NCBI GenBank assembly: GCA_018660835.1
Contig: JABJJN010000016.1
Coordinates: 1 to 62,932, forward strand
Length of the DNA: 62,932 bases
Reading direction: 5' to 3'
DNA from: Gemmatimonadota bacterium
GTDB lineage: Bacteria; Latescibacterota; UBA2968; UBA8231
The position numbers and the translations under genes were made by a program. Below, piece after piece: positions 40,561-49,862 of this stretch. The notes beneath the pieces were generated by a model, which was given only the letters and a program-made list of their open reading frames with translations, ran no database searches and had not been told where the DNA came from. The first letter of the stretch is position 1; every line of letters starts with the position of its first letter.

Positions 40561-42474
40561 TTACTCCTCTTGAGTCGTCTGTGCCCCCGGACGTCGGGCG
40601 GCTGCGATCATGGCCAATCGATCGACCTCTGCATCGATGGGGACTGCGTGTAGATATCTCAGCCCACCGGCATAGCTGAGGGCCAAGTCGACGTATCTGT
40701 CGTCGTCGAGAGCCAGCAGATCGATGTTCCCTGTGGCCGGTGATGCTTCGACGGCGGATCGGAGGCGCTCGGGCGAAAACTGGTAGCCATCAACCCCCAC
40801 AATCTTGAGCCCTTCAAACATGCCTGCTTGATCACCAACACCGCCGGGCGTCACACTGGTCACCATGCCTTCATTGCTCACGGTCAGACCGAGAGACTCG
40901 CCGAGATAGATGTATTTCCCACGTGATTCACGACCCTTGAGCGACGCAGGACGCTCATCGGTGACCTCGAGTCGATACCCCGCACTTTGCGCCCACAAAG
41001 CGACAAACTTCTCCTGTGTCTGAAATACGGCGACGTCGATCAGTTCAAGCCAGGGCGACTGATCATTCACGCGCTGCAGCGCCGTCACGACATCTGCTTG
41101 CTCGAATCCTCTTACCTCGACCGACGACCCACCATCGCCGAAGAATTCGCGACAGAATTGGTCCAGCCCCACCGCACCGGCAGACTCTCGTAGGATGCGC
41201 GCATCGAAGTCCAGCCACATCAGCGCGCCTTCGACGTAGTAGGACTGGCCGCGGCGCATCAATCCCCAGCTGCTGGATCCGCCGCGCAGGATATAGCTGG
41301 AAGCAGCCGTGTCACGTAGAGGACGCCACTGTCTTCCCCGTTCCCGCTGCCGCGCGGCGGTGTAGATCGCCATACGTTCGCGAAAATCCTGCAAGGTTAC
41401 CAGCCCACTGCGCGCCGCAAGGACATTGCCGAGATATTGCGTCAGTCCCTCATAGACCCACAGCCCCTCGGTATTCTTGGGTTCGTGAAAATCGGCCGTC
41501 ACCATCCCTGCAGGGCGGCGGAACTTACCCACCCAGGCATGCACGAATTCGTGCGGCAACAGATAACCGAGACCATTCTTCGTCCAGTCGAGGTCTCGAA
41601 ATGCGTCTGCTCTTGCCGAGTTGAGCGAACTCTGGCGATGCTCGAGCCCCAGGCGAGGCACCTGATCACTGACGACGACCAGAAAGTGATAGCTGTCGAA
41701 GTGAGGTGCTGGCCCAAAAAGCTCTTCGCTTTCGAGCACGAGATGGCGGAGTGGTTGCAGGAGACTGTCTGCCGGCAGATCCTGTGCCTCATCAGCGACA
41801 ATGTCGATCAGATACGTAGCGCCATCTGTGCGGGCCAACTCCACCTGGCGATAGTGCAGGCCGCATACCAGAGGACTGTCGACGAGCCGTGTCAGCGACA
41901 GCGATTCAAAGGTGAGGCGATTGCCATGACGCTCCTTCACGGCAATCGCCGAACCCGCCTGCCAGCCATCGGGCAAGGTCAACGTCAGTTGCACCTCAAT
42001 CTCGTCGGTGACGGCCCCCTCGGGATACAACAGAATCGTATTCCAGTTGATAATGCCGAGTGTTCGGTAACCAAATGCATCGATGCCACGTGAATTCGTC
42101 GATGGCTGATTGGTGATATACGTAAGATCGACGGTTGTAGGTCCCGCAGTCCCTGCTCGAGGGACGAGAAAGCGATACACGTCGGCCCAATCACGCTCCC
42201 ATGCCAGCACATTCCCCTCAGCATCACGGGGCACAAAGCCTGCCACATTCTCGACGGGCCCGCGCGGTGCGTGAATACCGGGAATCCACTTCGGATACAA
42301 CAGCACGAGAGTATCACCACTCGCGTCCACTTCGATTCTACTGCGCAGCAATTTGCGCGGCAGATCTGTGGCATCGACGTCAACCCGCAGCACCTGCGAT
42401 GCCTGTGCCGCCACGGCAAGGGCCAGCAACAATGCAACAGACAGGGCCATTCTCAGGCGTGTATTTGGTTTCAT
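40561..42474 (-). CDS. M61-family (glycyl aminopeptidase-like) zinc metallopeptidase with PDZ domain
   Basis: From ATG 42474 the protein has 637 residues, starting with a signal peptide ending near AAQAS. The beta-rich N-terminal M61 domain is followed by the zinc motif H308-E-F-V-H312 with E342 as third ligand (LWVYEGLTQYLG). Near residue 510 a PDZ-like segment appears (GLTVSNEGMVTSVTPGGVGDQAGMFEG). It is expected to act in the periplasm or outside the cell on peptides. An earlier in-frame start at 42510 would only add non-signal residues. The gene is divergent from the GH20-like gene across 80 bases. Confidence 0.9.
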   Translation of the reverse strand: MKPNTRLRMALSVALLLALAVAAQASQVLRVDVDATDLPRKLLRSRIEVDASGDTLVLLYPKWIPGIHAPRGPVENVAGFVPRDAEGNVLAWERDWADVYRFLVPRAGTAGPTTVDLTYITNQPSTNSRGIDAFGYRTLGIINWNTILLYPEGAVTDEIEVQLTLTLPDGWQAGSAIAVKERHGNRLTFESLSLTRLVDSPLVCGLHYRQVELARTDGATYLIDIVADEAQDLPADSLLQPLRHLVLESEELFGPAPHFDSYHFLVVVSDQVPRLGLEHRQSSLNSARADAFRDLDWTKNGLGYLLPHEFVHAWVGKFRRPAGMVTADFHEPKNTEGLWVYEGLTQYLGNVLAARSGLVTLQDFRERMAIYTAARQRERGRQWRPLRDTAASSYILRGGSSSWGLMRRGQSYYVEGALMWLDFDARILRESAGAVGLDQFCREFFGDGGSSVEVRGFEQADVVTALQRVNDQSPWLELIDVAVFQTQEKFVALWAQSAGYRLEVTDERPASLKGRESRGKYIYLGESLGLTVSNEGMVTSVTPGGVGDQAGMFEGLKIVGVDGYQFSPERLRSAVEASPATGNIDLLALDDDRYVDLALSYAGGLRYLHAVPIDAEVDRLAMIAAARRPGAQTTQEE

Positions 42475-42516
42475 ACAGGGAATGGTACACCCCCTGTCGC
42501 CTCGACTCAATCGGGG

Positions 42517-42546
42517 TTGGCCATGACGGCTCCTGTGATGTATTGT
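42517..42546 (+). promoter_or_regulatory. Possible sigma-70-like promoter for the GH20-like gene
   Basis: In the 80-base divergent gap, TTGGCC (42517) and TATTGT (42541) are separated by 18 bases and point toward the gene starting at ATG 42555. A transcript from here would have almost no leader. The match is moderate and could be chance. Confidence 0.25.
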
Positions 42547-42554
42547 TCGCGCCT

Positions 42555-44504
42555 ATGACAACACATAATTGGACTCAAAAGCTGCTGCCCCTACCGCAGG
42601 AATTTGCCGCGGAGGGCAGCCGTCATGTGGCGGCAAACAGAATCCGCGTGACCATCGTCGGCGATGCACCGCAATTGCAGCAGGCGGGGCAGATTCTGCG
42701 ACAGGCGATCGGCGCCAGCGGCACGGACCGGGTAGAGCTCACGATCGAAGTGGGCACGTACGCCGATCAATCCGAACAGCATCCACTGCAGGATCTGAGC
42801 CACCTGGCAAATGCGGAACAGGCGTATCAGATCACGACGGTCTCAGATGATCGGATCGTGATCAGCGGCCAGGGGCCAGTGGGTGGCGTCTATGGCGCCA
42901 TGACGATGGCGCAACTACTGACGGCGCCTGCGGGTCGGCGAATTCACATCCCGTTGCTGCAGGTCGTCGACTGGCCCGATATCAACCAGCGCGGTCTTTG
43001 GAATTTCCCCGAGGGCGACGAGTGGATTGATTGGTTGGCGCCGTTGAAACTCAACTACGGCAAGATGGCCGATACGCGATTGACGCCTGTGCGACGGGGT
43101 CGTCGCAATACAGCCACAGTCGAAGTAGAGCGGATGCAGAAGGCGCGTCGACTCGGCTTTGAGTACATACCCTATGTCTTGCATCTGAATTTTCTCCACG
43201 GCGTGGACCTGTTTCGGGCCTATCCGGAACTGGCCGGCAAAGGAGACGGCGCCCTGGCAGGTCGTTACTTCGCCCATAAGCAGGGCAATCAGCATCGTGC
43301 ACCTTGTGCATCTGAGCCGCGATTGGTGACGGTCCTGAGTGAGTGGTTGCAATCGATCGCCAGCCAGGGCGCTGATGAGGTCAGCTGCTGGCTCTCCGAA
43401 CGTCCCTGTCAATGCGAATGCGAGCGTTGTACTCCCGTAGGCCAATTCGTCCTCGAGACCCGCGCTTTCGTTGCCGCCTGGGAGAACGTGCGCAGCACCT
43501 ATCCTGACCTGCTGATTCGCATCTTTTCATCGACGACGACACCTGAGCAGGATGATCAGATCCTCGCTGAGCTGCCTGCAGCCGTACGCTTCGAGCGCGC
43601 CTGCGCCTCGGGAATGGAGAGAGTGCGACATCAGCCGCGCGATCTGTTTGCCAATCCCCTGCTGGATGTAGCAGCGAGCGAGGGACGATGGATTGCCAGT
43701 TATGACGTACCCATTGGCGCCTACGGCAATGTCGACACACCCGAGACCAAAGTGCCGCAATACTCGGCACAACGGATTCGCGACTATGTGCAGCAACTGC
43801 ATCGGCGAAACTATGCCGGCGCATATGGGATGCTCGCCTGGGGTTTGATGGCGCGAGAAGTCTGCGGCTTCAGCATTGCCGCTCTCGCCGAATACTCCTG
43901 GAATGGAGATGGCCGTAGCATCGAAGACTTTGCCACTGCCTGGGCAACTCAGGAGGGTTTGAAATCGCCAGAGAAAATCGGGCAATGGGCAAAGCTGCTG
44001 GGCGAAGTCGAATTCGATGTCTATGATGACGGCTTCCCGACCCACTATACCATGGGAATTGCGGCACAGATGGTCGAAGCCGGTGACGCGCCAAGATTCA
44101 CCGAGGGGATCTTTCGGCACTTTCATCGGCGCGAAGACTTTGATACCAGACTGGCTGTGTGCCACCAAGCACAGGCACTGCTCGACAGCAAAGCTCACAG
44201 ACAGCTGATACTGGCGACGCAGGTGGTTGCCAGTTATGTGCAACTCGCGTCTGCTCTCTGGGACATTGCGCATCTGCATGCACACGGCGAGTTGGGCAAA
44301 CCGAAATGCCAGCAGCAACTGGCGGCGACCTCCAGCAAGCTCGCGAAGGCGGGGCAAACCAACACCGACGCGATCGTGGCGTGGCGTCGCCACCTGGGTG
44401 ACGAGCCCTGGGCTCACAGAGTGCACGACGCGATCGGTGCGACACAGACAACGGTTGCACGAATTCTCAGCCATATCAGCGACCAGCACAGCGACCTGAT
44501 CTGA
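42555..44504 (+). CDS. GH20-like (beta-N-acetylhexosaminidase-type) glycoside hydrolase
   Basis: ATG 42555 gives 649 residues. Residues 1-140 resemble the GH20 N-terminal zincin-like domain: ELTIEVGT, AYQITTVSDDRIVISGQGPVG and GAMTMAQLL. A barrel begins with VVDWPDINQRGLW, as in GH20, GH84 and similar enzymes. The classical D-E catalytic pair of GH20 is not clearly present, and a C-P-C-x-C cluster (ERPCQCECERC) is unusual, so the substrate-assisted mechanism is unproven. The C-terminal ~200 residues are helical. No signal peptide is seen, suggesting cytoplasmic action. A mannonate-dehydratase-like gene follows after 33 bases. Confidence 0.7.
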   Translation: MTTHNWTQKLLPLPQEFAAEGSRHVAANRIRVTIVGDAPQLQQAGQILRQAIGASGTDRVELTIEVGTYADQSEQHPLQDLSHLANAEQAYQITTVSDDRIVISGQGPVGGVYGAMTMAQLLTAPAGRRIHIPLLQVVDWPDINQRGLWNFPEGDEWIDWLAPLKLNYGKMADTRLTPVRRGRRNTATVEVERMQKARRLGFEYIPYVLHLNFLHGVDLFRAYPELAGKGDGALAGRYFAHKQGNQHRAPCASEPRLVTVLSEWLQSIASQGADEVSCWLSERPCQCECERCTPVGQFVLETRAFVAAWENVRSTYPDLLIRIFSSTTTPEQDDQILAELPAAVRFERACASGMERVRHQPRDLFANPLLDVAASEGRWIASYDVPIGAYGNVDTPETKVPQYSAQRIRDYVQQLHRRNYAGAYGMLAWGLMAREVCGFSIAALAEYSWNGDGRSIEDFATAWATQEGLKSPEKIGQWAKLLGEVEFDVYDDGFPTHYTMGIAAQMVEAGDAPRFTEGIFRHFHRREDFDTRLAVCHQAQALLDSKAHRQLILATQVVASYVQLASALWDIAHLHAHGELGKPKCQQQLAATSSKLAKAGQTNTDAIVAWRRHLGDEPWAHRVHDAIGATQTTVARILSHISDQHSDLI

Positions 44505-44537
44505 TTCACCTATCCCTCACAGCACGGAGATCACCCC

Positions 44538-45536
44538 ATGCACGTAGGCACGCAGCAGTGGACGACGACAGACGAGGATCTTGAGTTCCTCGCTCGCCAT
44601 GGTGTCAAAGCAAAGAACGAGAACTTCGTCACCTTTGATCGTGAAGTTGGTTGGGATGTGAAGGAACTGATCGAGAAGAAGGAGAAGTGCGCCAAATTCG
44701 GCGTCGATATGGAAATGGTGGCCATTCCGATCGCTTCTCTGAACTGCCATGGCGGCCAGGTGCCCAACTATATGCTTGGCAATCGCGAAGAAGGCGACAA
44801 GGAAATCGAGCTCGTCTGCAATATGATCCGCCAGGCGGCAGAAGCGGGAATTCCCGCGATCAAATACTACCTGTGCGCTATGGAGAATCAGCGCACGCCG
44901 AGTGACCCACCCGGGCGAGGCAATTCATCCTATAGCACATGGGATCTGGAGAAGGCGGACGATTCACAGCGTTACGACGAACCTGTGACAGCGCAGATGA
45001 ACTGGGAGCGAATCACCTACTATCTCGAACGCGTTGTTCCCGTCGCCGAAGAATGCAAGGTGCGCATGGCATGCCACCCTTGTGATCCCTGGCTTCCACC
45101 GGGCTTCCGCGGCGTCGATCGCGTGATGGGTGGGCCAGAAGGTTTCCGCAAATTCATCACGATCTGTGAAAGTGACTATCACGGCCTGAATCTTTGCCTG
45201 GGTTGTATGGCCGAGGCGACCAATGACTCCCCCAACGAAGTCCCTGCCATCATCCGCGAATTCGGCTCGCAGAACAAGATCTTCCTCTGCCACTTTCGCA
45301 ACATCATCGGGGGCCCAAACAAGTTTCAGGAAGTGTGGCCAGACGAGGGTGTGATGAGCATGTATCAGAACATGCAGGCACTGCACGAAGTCGGCTATGC
45401 ACACATGGTCGTTCCCGATCATGGCCCCGGTCACGGTGAGGCGGGAGCCCACAGACAGGCTTGGGCTTATCAGTGGGGCTATATCAAGGCGATGATGCAG
45501 GCAGTGCAGGAGGGCGCACGGCAAGCAGCTGCCTGA
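44538..45536 (+). CDS. Mannonate dehydratase (UxuA)-like TIM-barrel protein
   Basis: GGAG before ATG supports the start, giving 332 residues. The sequence fits UxuA: MHVGTQQWTTTDEDLEFLARHG at the start, MACHPCDPW for metal binding, LCLGCMAE and KIFLCHFRNIIGG with the family H-x-R-N. UxuA removes water from D-mannonate to give 2-keto-3-deoxygluconate in glucuronate breakdown. It is somewhat shorter than the E. coli enzyme, so a related sugar-acid dehydratase or isomerase is possible. Together with the preceding glycosidase it suggests uronic-acid catabolism. Confidence 0.75.
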   Translation: MHVGTQQWTTTDEDLEFLARHGVKAKNENFVTFDREVGWDVKELIEKKEKCAKFGVDMEMVAIPIASLNCHGGQVPNYMLGNREEGDKEIELVCNMIRQAAEAGIPAIKYYLCAMENQRTPSDPPGRGNSSYSTWDLEKADDSQRYDEPVTAQMNWERITYYLERVVPVAEECKVRMACHPCDPWLPPGFRGVDRVMGGPEGFRKFITICESDYHGLNLCLGCMAEATNDSPNEVPAIIREFGSQNKIFLCHFRNIIGGPNKFQEVWPDEGVMSMYQNMQALHEVGYAHMVVPDHGPGHGEAGAHRQAWAYQWGYIKAMMQAVQEGARQAAA

Positions 45537-45563
45537 GAGCGTTCCGTTGTGTAGATCGATTGT

Positions 45564-46286
45564 CTACGGATCGACAGTCGCTGCGAGCCGAATGTCATCA
45601 AACAAGGTCGTGACTCGCTCGCCTGTCTGATCGGTGTCCGCCGCCAGAACGATCGCTCTAAGTGCTGCCGGCTCATAGCCGAAAGCGCTGACAAAGTCTT
45701 CGTGGACATTGCGACGCTCCCAGGTCCACAGTCCTGCAAGTGCACCTCCTGATTGCAGCACGATCATGCGGCCACGTTTGGTTGCCCAGGTGCTGGGAAG
45801 GGTCGTACCGATGGGCTGGAGATTGTCCCATATGTAGACGAGCGTACGGATAGCGAGCGGATTCCAGCGGCTGTCACTGAACACCAAATAGAGGCGGGCG
45901 GCGTAATCGTCGCCCGCCTTCTTTGTGGCATCCGCCGTCTGCAAGACCCGCGAAACCTGCCAACGCCACGACAACCAGGGCGTATCCGCGATGGCGATGG
46001 ATCCCAGATCCAGATCGGCGAGTTTGACACCGAAAGCGCGAAAATCGGCCTCGCTGTTTGCCCGCAGGCAGTGATTGCCGTCTGGCTCGGTATAGTGAGA
46101 TAGCGGTTTCGACCCCATGCGCGGCAGTGGATCAGATCGCCAGGGCGCCAGATTGTCGACCTCGAAATCTGCGGCAAGAAGGACCGTCGAGGACCCAGCC
46201 AACCCGGATGCCGTCGCCGGCGCCTCTGCTTGCAACGACACGGCACTGCCCCACGCGAAGAGCAGAGCCATGCTGAATGACTTCAC
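45564..46286 (-). CDS. Secreted DUF3047 protein
   Basis: GTG 46286 starts a signal peptide (KSFSMALLFAWGSAVSLQAEA) 10 bases after the stop of the SUMF1-like gene, and the protein has 240 residues. The mature part matches DUF3047: SWRWQVSRVLQTADATKKAGDDYAAR is followed by LYLVFSDSRW, TLVYIWDN and a late LAADTDQTGE segment. DUF3047 proteins are predicted jelly-roll domains outside the cytoplasm, of unknown function. It is the last gene of the seven-gene minus-strand run and converges with the mannonate-dehydratase-like gene. Confidence 0.85.
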   Translation of the reverse strand: MKSFSMALLFAWGSAVSLQAEAPATASGLAGSSTVLLAADFEVDNLAPWRSDPLPRMGSKPLSHYTEPDGNHCLRANSEADFRAFGVKLADLDLGSIAIADTPWLSWRWQVSRVLQTADATKKAGDDYAARLYLVFSDSRWNPLAIRTLVYIWDNLQPIGTTLPSTWATKRGRMIVLQSGGALAGLWTWERRNVHEDFVSAFGYEPAALRAIVLAADTDQTGERVTTLFDDIRLAATVDP

Positions 46287-46296
46287 CGCTGCAGCG

Positions 46297-47865
46297 TCAT
46301 TCTTCTTCACGGATACAGCGGAATCCGAGGCTGAAGAACCAGCGACCCGGACCATCTGCGTCGCGGTAGGCACTCATCAGATTCGCCGCCTGTTTGCTGA
46401 AGCCGCCACCGCGCACACTGAACAATTCTCGATTCAGTCCTTGCTGCTGATGCAGATCCAGTTCGTCGACGGCACTGTCGACAAAATCGAGCATGGGCCC
46501 TCCGCCCGGATAGGAGTGGTATTCGTCACGACACCACTCCTTTACATTGCCCGCCAGATCAACGATCCCCTCTGGCGTTGCGCCACTGGGAAAAGACCCG
46601 ACACGCGTCGTACCTCCATAGTGGTAGTCGTAGTTGGCCCGTTCCGGTGTGGGCGGATCTTCGCCCCAGGGATAGGTGCGCCCTGATATGCCGCGGGCAG
46701 CGCGCTCCCATTGTGCTTCAGTGGGCAGCATGCGGTCATACCATGCGGCGTATTGGGTAGCCGCCGCGTGGGTTATATAGATAATGGGAAACATCTCTCG
46801 TCCCGCCACGACTTCATACCCACCACTCTTTGAAACGAGTCCGCACTCCTGCGGATTCGCCATCTGTTCCACATAGAGTTCGTCGAGACCGGTGTCATTC
46901 AGAAACTGCGCAAATTGGGAAATCGTTGTTGGATAGCGGTCGATCCAGTATCCATCTAACGTCACTTCGTGTGCGGGACTGGCCAGTTCATCTGAAGGAT
47001 CGGGCCCAACCGTAATCGTGCAGGGATCAATCCAAACCATGTCATCCACATCGCGAGCGACCGGCGCGGGTCTGGCCAACACGACGGGCGCCGCAAGAGC
47101 CTCGACGTGTTCGTCCGTCTCACCTGCCGGCAATTCGCTGAAATAGACTCGCCCCCACGCCTCGGGGATGTGGAGATCGCCACAGTTTGTCGAATTCCAG
47201 ATCCAGTCCTCACAGCGCGAACCGGGTTGCCGCCGAGCCTCACCGTCCAGCGTTGGATACTGCACACGTGAAAAGTTGACGCGCATCATCTGACCAGACG
47301 TGGGCGGGATATGGTCTCGCGCAATGTGGCCCATGATCGCACTCCAGGGCCACTTGATTTCCACCGTCCACCCTTCATCCTCATCGGTGGAGTCATTCAA
47401 CGTGCCCTGCACCTGTACCGCCGTCTGCAGCCCCTCGATATCGTAGGCCGTCACGAGACAGGACCGCCGGTGATATTCCTTCGGGTGGAACATGTCCCAC
47501 ACCGTGTTGAGGGCATTCACTTCGAGTTCGTAGTACTTGTCACCCCGCGCATCGACATCGAGGAACACTTCGAAATCGTTGTCGTGATAGATCACCGTGT
47601 CACGCTCTGTGATCGAGGCCCAGACATTCTCCTCTTGCAGGCGCGCGGCGAAGTAGACAGCCTCATCGTCCCAGAGCATCGCCGCACGTGTCAGACGCCA
47701 GGGCGCCGGCGCATTGGGCGCCTGATGATCCTCAAATGGCTCGGTCCAGGACGCCGCCTGCCACACAGATTTATCGAGGTTGCCATCGATCTCAAAGGAC
47801 TCGATGGCGCGGTAGCAGACATAGGACCGTGGCAGAAACAGACCATCCGGATGACGGGTGGTCAT
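46297..47865 (-). CDS. CBM9-like domain fused to a SUMF1/FGE-type domain lacking the catalytic cysteines
   Basis: From ATG 47865 there are 522 residues. About 20-240 form a CBM9-like beta domain (ESFEIDGNLDKSVWQAA, MLWDDEAVYFAARL, DNDFEVFLDVDARGD). About 270-522 form a formylglycine-generating-enzyme-like fold (DGYWIDRYPTTISQFAQFL, RLPTEAQWE-like MLPTEAQWERAARG, GIVDLAGNVKEWCRDEY, SLGFRCIRE). In true FGE the C-terminal part holds two copper-binding cysteines before an R-x-A-x-R stretch. Here the corresponding text (VRGGGFSKQAANLMSAYRD) has none. It probably does not activate sulfatases and may instead bind glycans. TTG 47880 is an alternative start. Confidence 0.85.
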   Translation of the reverse strand: MTTRHPDGLFLPRSYVCYRAIESFEIDGNLDKSVWQAASWTEPFEDHQAPNAPAPWRLTRAAMLWDDEAVYFAARLQEENVWASITERDTVIYHDNDFEVFLDVDARGDKYYELEVNALNTVWDMFHPKEYHRRSCLVTAYDIEGLQTAVQVQGTLNDSTDEDEGWTVEIKWPWSAIMGHIARDHIPPTSGQMMRVNFSRVQYPTLDGEARRQPGSRCEDWIWNSTNCGDLHIPEAWGRVYFSELPAGETDEHVEALAAPVVLARPAPVARDVDDMVWIDPCTITVGPDPSDELASPAHEVTLDGYWIDRYPTTISQFAQFLNDTGLDELYVEQMANPQECGLVSKSGGYEVVAGREMFPIIYITHAAATQYAAWYDRMLPTEAQWERAARGISGRTYPWGEDPPTPERANYDYHYGGTTRVGSFPSGATPEGIVDLAGNVKEWCRDEYHSYPGGGPMLDFVDSAVDELDLHQQQGLNRELFSVRGGGFSKQAANLMSAYRDADGPGRWFFSLGFRCIREEE

Positions 47866-47876
47866 GGGTAGTTGGG

Positions 47877-49010
47877 TCAACTGTCAGACTCCGGCAATTC
47901 GATCTTCTCTTCCCGTGCGAGCCTGTTCATCTGATCGACGATTCGGCCCTGGGTTTGGGCGATCGAGGCAGCGTCAGTCTCTATGAAACCGATCTCTTCC
48001 TCAATGAACACTCGGACTCTGTGCGACATATTGCCGAGGACCTTTGCACGAATCGACTCAGATGACCCCTTCAGTGCGACGACGAGATCCTTCTGATCAA
48101 TCTGCCGCAGCGCGACCTGAATCGAGCGATCCGTCAATTTCGCCGTATCAGCGAATCGGAAAGACGATTTCCCATCCGTTGCACGTGTCGCCAGAATCCC
48201 AGCGACCTCAGCGATGAGGTCAGCGTCGGCCTGAGCCACTTGGTGCGGTGCGCCCTTTGCTGCAGGTGTTTCGCCAGAGGGACGCAGTGCCGGCTGCAAA
48301 AACACACTGAGCTTGTGCTCGACGACCCGTGGATTGTCCCCGGCCTGTATCGCCATCACGGCTTCGATAACCATACGCTTGTGCAATACTTCCTGGGCAC
48401 TGGCGATGCTGAGCCGATGCGACAGTGCCTGCATCAGGCCGAATACGAGGACGGCGTAGAGCAGGGGCAAGCCAACTCCGTATAACAGGGCACTGCCCGA
48501 CAGACCACTGCCTCCCTGCAGAGTGAGCGTCATGAGAGAGGCGATGGCACCAAACAGCAAGCAGCCGCGACCAAAGCTGGAAACCACTCGGGCGTGCTCA
48601 GCGTGCCTCTGCTCGATGAACCGAACCTCCGTTTCAAGGATGTCCATGATCAAGTCCGGTTCCGTTCCATCGACGGTCAGGCGCACACCAGCGGCAAGGA
48701 ATGGATCGTCGTCGGGACGAAGTTCCGCTTCCAGAGCGAGTATTCCTTCTCGACGACCGGTTTCGGCAAATCCGACAACGCGGATGATCAGGTCTGTGCA
48801 GGCAGGGACCCGGGCGAAGAGAGCCCGCAACATCAGGACAGGAAATCTCGACGCCATCGACAATGGATGGGCAACAAGCGTCGCGATCATCCCACCACCG
48901 ATGACGAACAGCAGCCGGGCAGGATTGATCAACAGATCCTGGTAGGGTTCGCCGACGCTCAGAATGAGCAAACCACCTGCAATGACACCGATGATCGTCG
49001 CAAGATCCAT
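47877..49010 (-). CDS. MotA-like stator protein fused to a FliG C-terminal (torque) domain
   Basis: AGGGAG seven bases before ATG 49010 fixes the start, giving 377 residues. Residues 1-240 follow MotA: two early helices (3-19, 33-48), a cytoplasmic loop with GRREGILALE and AAGVRLTVDGTEPDLI, two more helices (149-164, 173-195), and VIEAVMAIQAGDNPRVVEHKL. After an Ala/Pro/Gly linker (241-262), residues 265-377 match FliG_C: KLTDRSIQVALRQIDQKDLV, then VALKGSSESIRAKVLGNMSH. The motor charges map to K314, R331, E338 and E339 (E. coli K264, R281, D288, D289), while R297 is replaced by alanine. No MotB or other flagellar gene is nearby. Confidence 0.85.
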   Translation of the reverse strand: MDLATIIGVIAGGLLILSVGEPYQDLLINPARLLFVIGGGMIATLVAHPLSMASRFPVLMLRALFARVPACTDLIIRVVGFAETGRREGILALEAELRPDDDPFLAAGVRLTVDGTEPDLIMDILETEVRFIEQRHAEHARVVSSFGRGCLLFGAIASLMTLTLQGGSGLSGSALLYGVGLPLLYAVLVFGLMQALSHRLSIASAQEVLHKRMVIEAVMAIQAGDNPRVVEHKLSVFLQPALRPSGETPAAKGAPHQVAQADADLIAEVAGILATRATDGKSSFRFADTAKLTDRSIQVALRQIDQKDLVVALKGSSESIRAKVLGNMSHRVRVFIEEEIGFIETDAASIAQTQGRIVDQMNRLAREEKIELPESDS

Positions 49011-49037
49011 TTAATTTCTCCCTAATTCCGGTTCACG

Positions 49038-49862
49038 CTAGGTGAGCCACGCGCCACCGGATACATTGAGGGCCAGCCCAGACAGGTAGCCCCCTTCCTC
49101 TGACGCCAGAAATGCCGCCGTACGGGCAATATCAGCAGGTTGGGCGATTCGTCCCAGTGGCACCTGTGCCGCGTGATCGGCGATCAACTTTTGGCGATGC
49201 GTTTCCATATCAACCCCCTCAGGACGTAGACCCTCTGCCATTCCAGAGAGGCGCTCCGTTTCGGTCAGCCCCGGACAGATCGCATTGACCGTGATGGCGT
49301 GCTCGCCGAGTTCCTTGGCCATCACCTGCGTCAGACCGATGATAGCAAATTTGGAAGCACAATAGGCGCCATAACGTGCGATCCCCTCGCGACCTGCCGA
49401 GGAAGAGAGGTTGATGATGCGTCCACCTCCTGGACGCGACACCATGTGCCGTGCCGCTGCTTGTGAACACAGGAATGTCCCTTTCGCGTTGATCTCCTGA
49501 ACCCTCTGCCACTCAGATTCGGGCAGATCCACGATGGGTACTCGATCGGGGCCCGCCGGTGCCCCCGCGTTGTTGACAAGGATGTCGACCCGACCGAAGC
49601 GCTCCACACTATCCTCGACCATCTGTTGCACTTGTGCGGCGTCGCGGATATCGACCTGCAAAGCCACCGACGAAGTGCCCATCTGATCGATCTGCATCGC
49701 CACAGTGGCGAGACCACCCCACCCCTGGCTGCCCTCCAGCGTCACATCGGTGACGACGACATTCGCTCCCTCCTGGGCCAACCTGAGCGCAATCGCGCGG
49801 CCAATACCGTGTTCGCCGCCCGCACCGGTCACAATCGCCGTCTTGCCGCCAAGATCATACAT
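49038..49862 (-). CDS. Short-chain dehydrogenase/reductase (FabG-like)
   Basis: The 274-residue protein has TGAGGEHGIGRAIA for cofactor binding, VNNAG, the catalytic serine in NLSSSAGREG, and Y-C-A-S-K. NAICPGLTETERL and GYLSGLALNVSGGAWLT complete the classical SDR pattern. An insertion after the second strand (SQGWGGLATVAMQI) is longer than usual. It starts immediately after the stop of the CehA-like gene with no gap, so translation is coupled. Substrate unknown, probably a sugar or polyol alcohol given the neighbours. Confidence 0.92.
   Translation of the reverse strand: MYDLGGKTAIVTGAGGEHGIGRAIALRLAQEGANVVVTDVTLEGSQGWGGLATVAMQIDQMGTSSVALQVDIRDAAQVQQMVEDSVERFGRVDILVNNAGAPAGPDRVPIVDLPESEWQRVQEINAKGTFLCSQAAARHMVSRPGGGRIINLSSSAGREGIARYGAYCASKFAIIGLTQVMAKELGEHAITVNAICPGLTETERLSGMAEGLRPEGVDMETHRQKLIADHAAQVPLGRIAQPADIARTAAFLASEEGGYLSGLALNVSGGAWLT

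Noticed and set aside
41437..42093. A 218-codon plus-strand frame opposite the M61 peptidase
   Set aside because: The minus strand carries HEFVH, a signal peptide and a PDZ segment. The plus-strand translation resembles no protein family.
47877..49010. Part of a flagellar gene cluster
   Set aside because: No MotB, FliG (complete), FliM, flagellin or chemotaxis gene lies in the window. The neighbours are metabolic.
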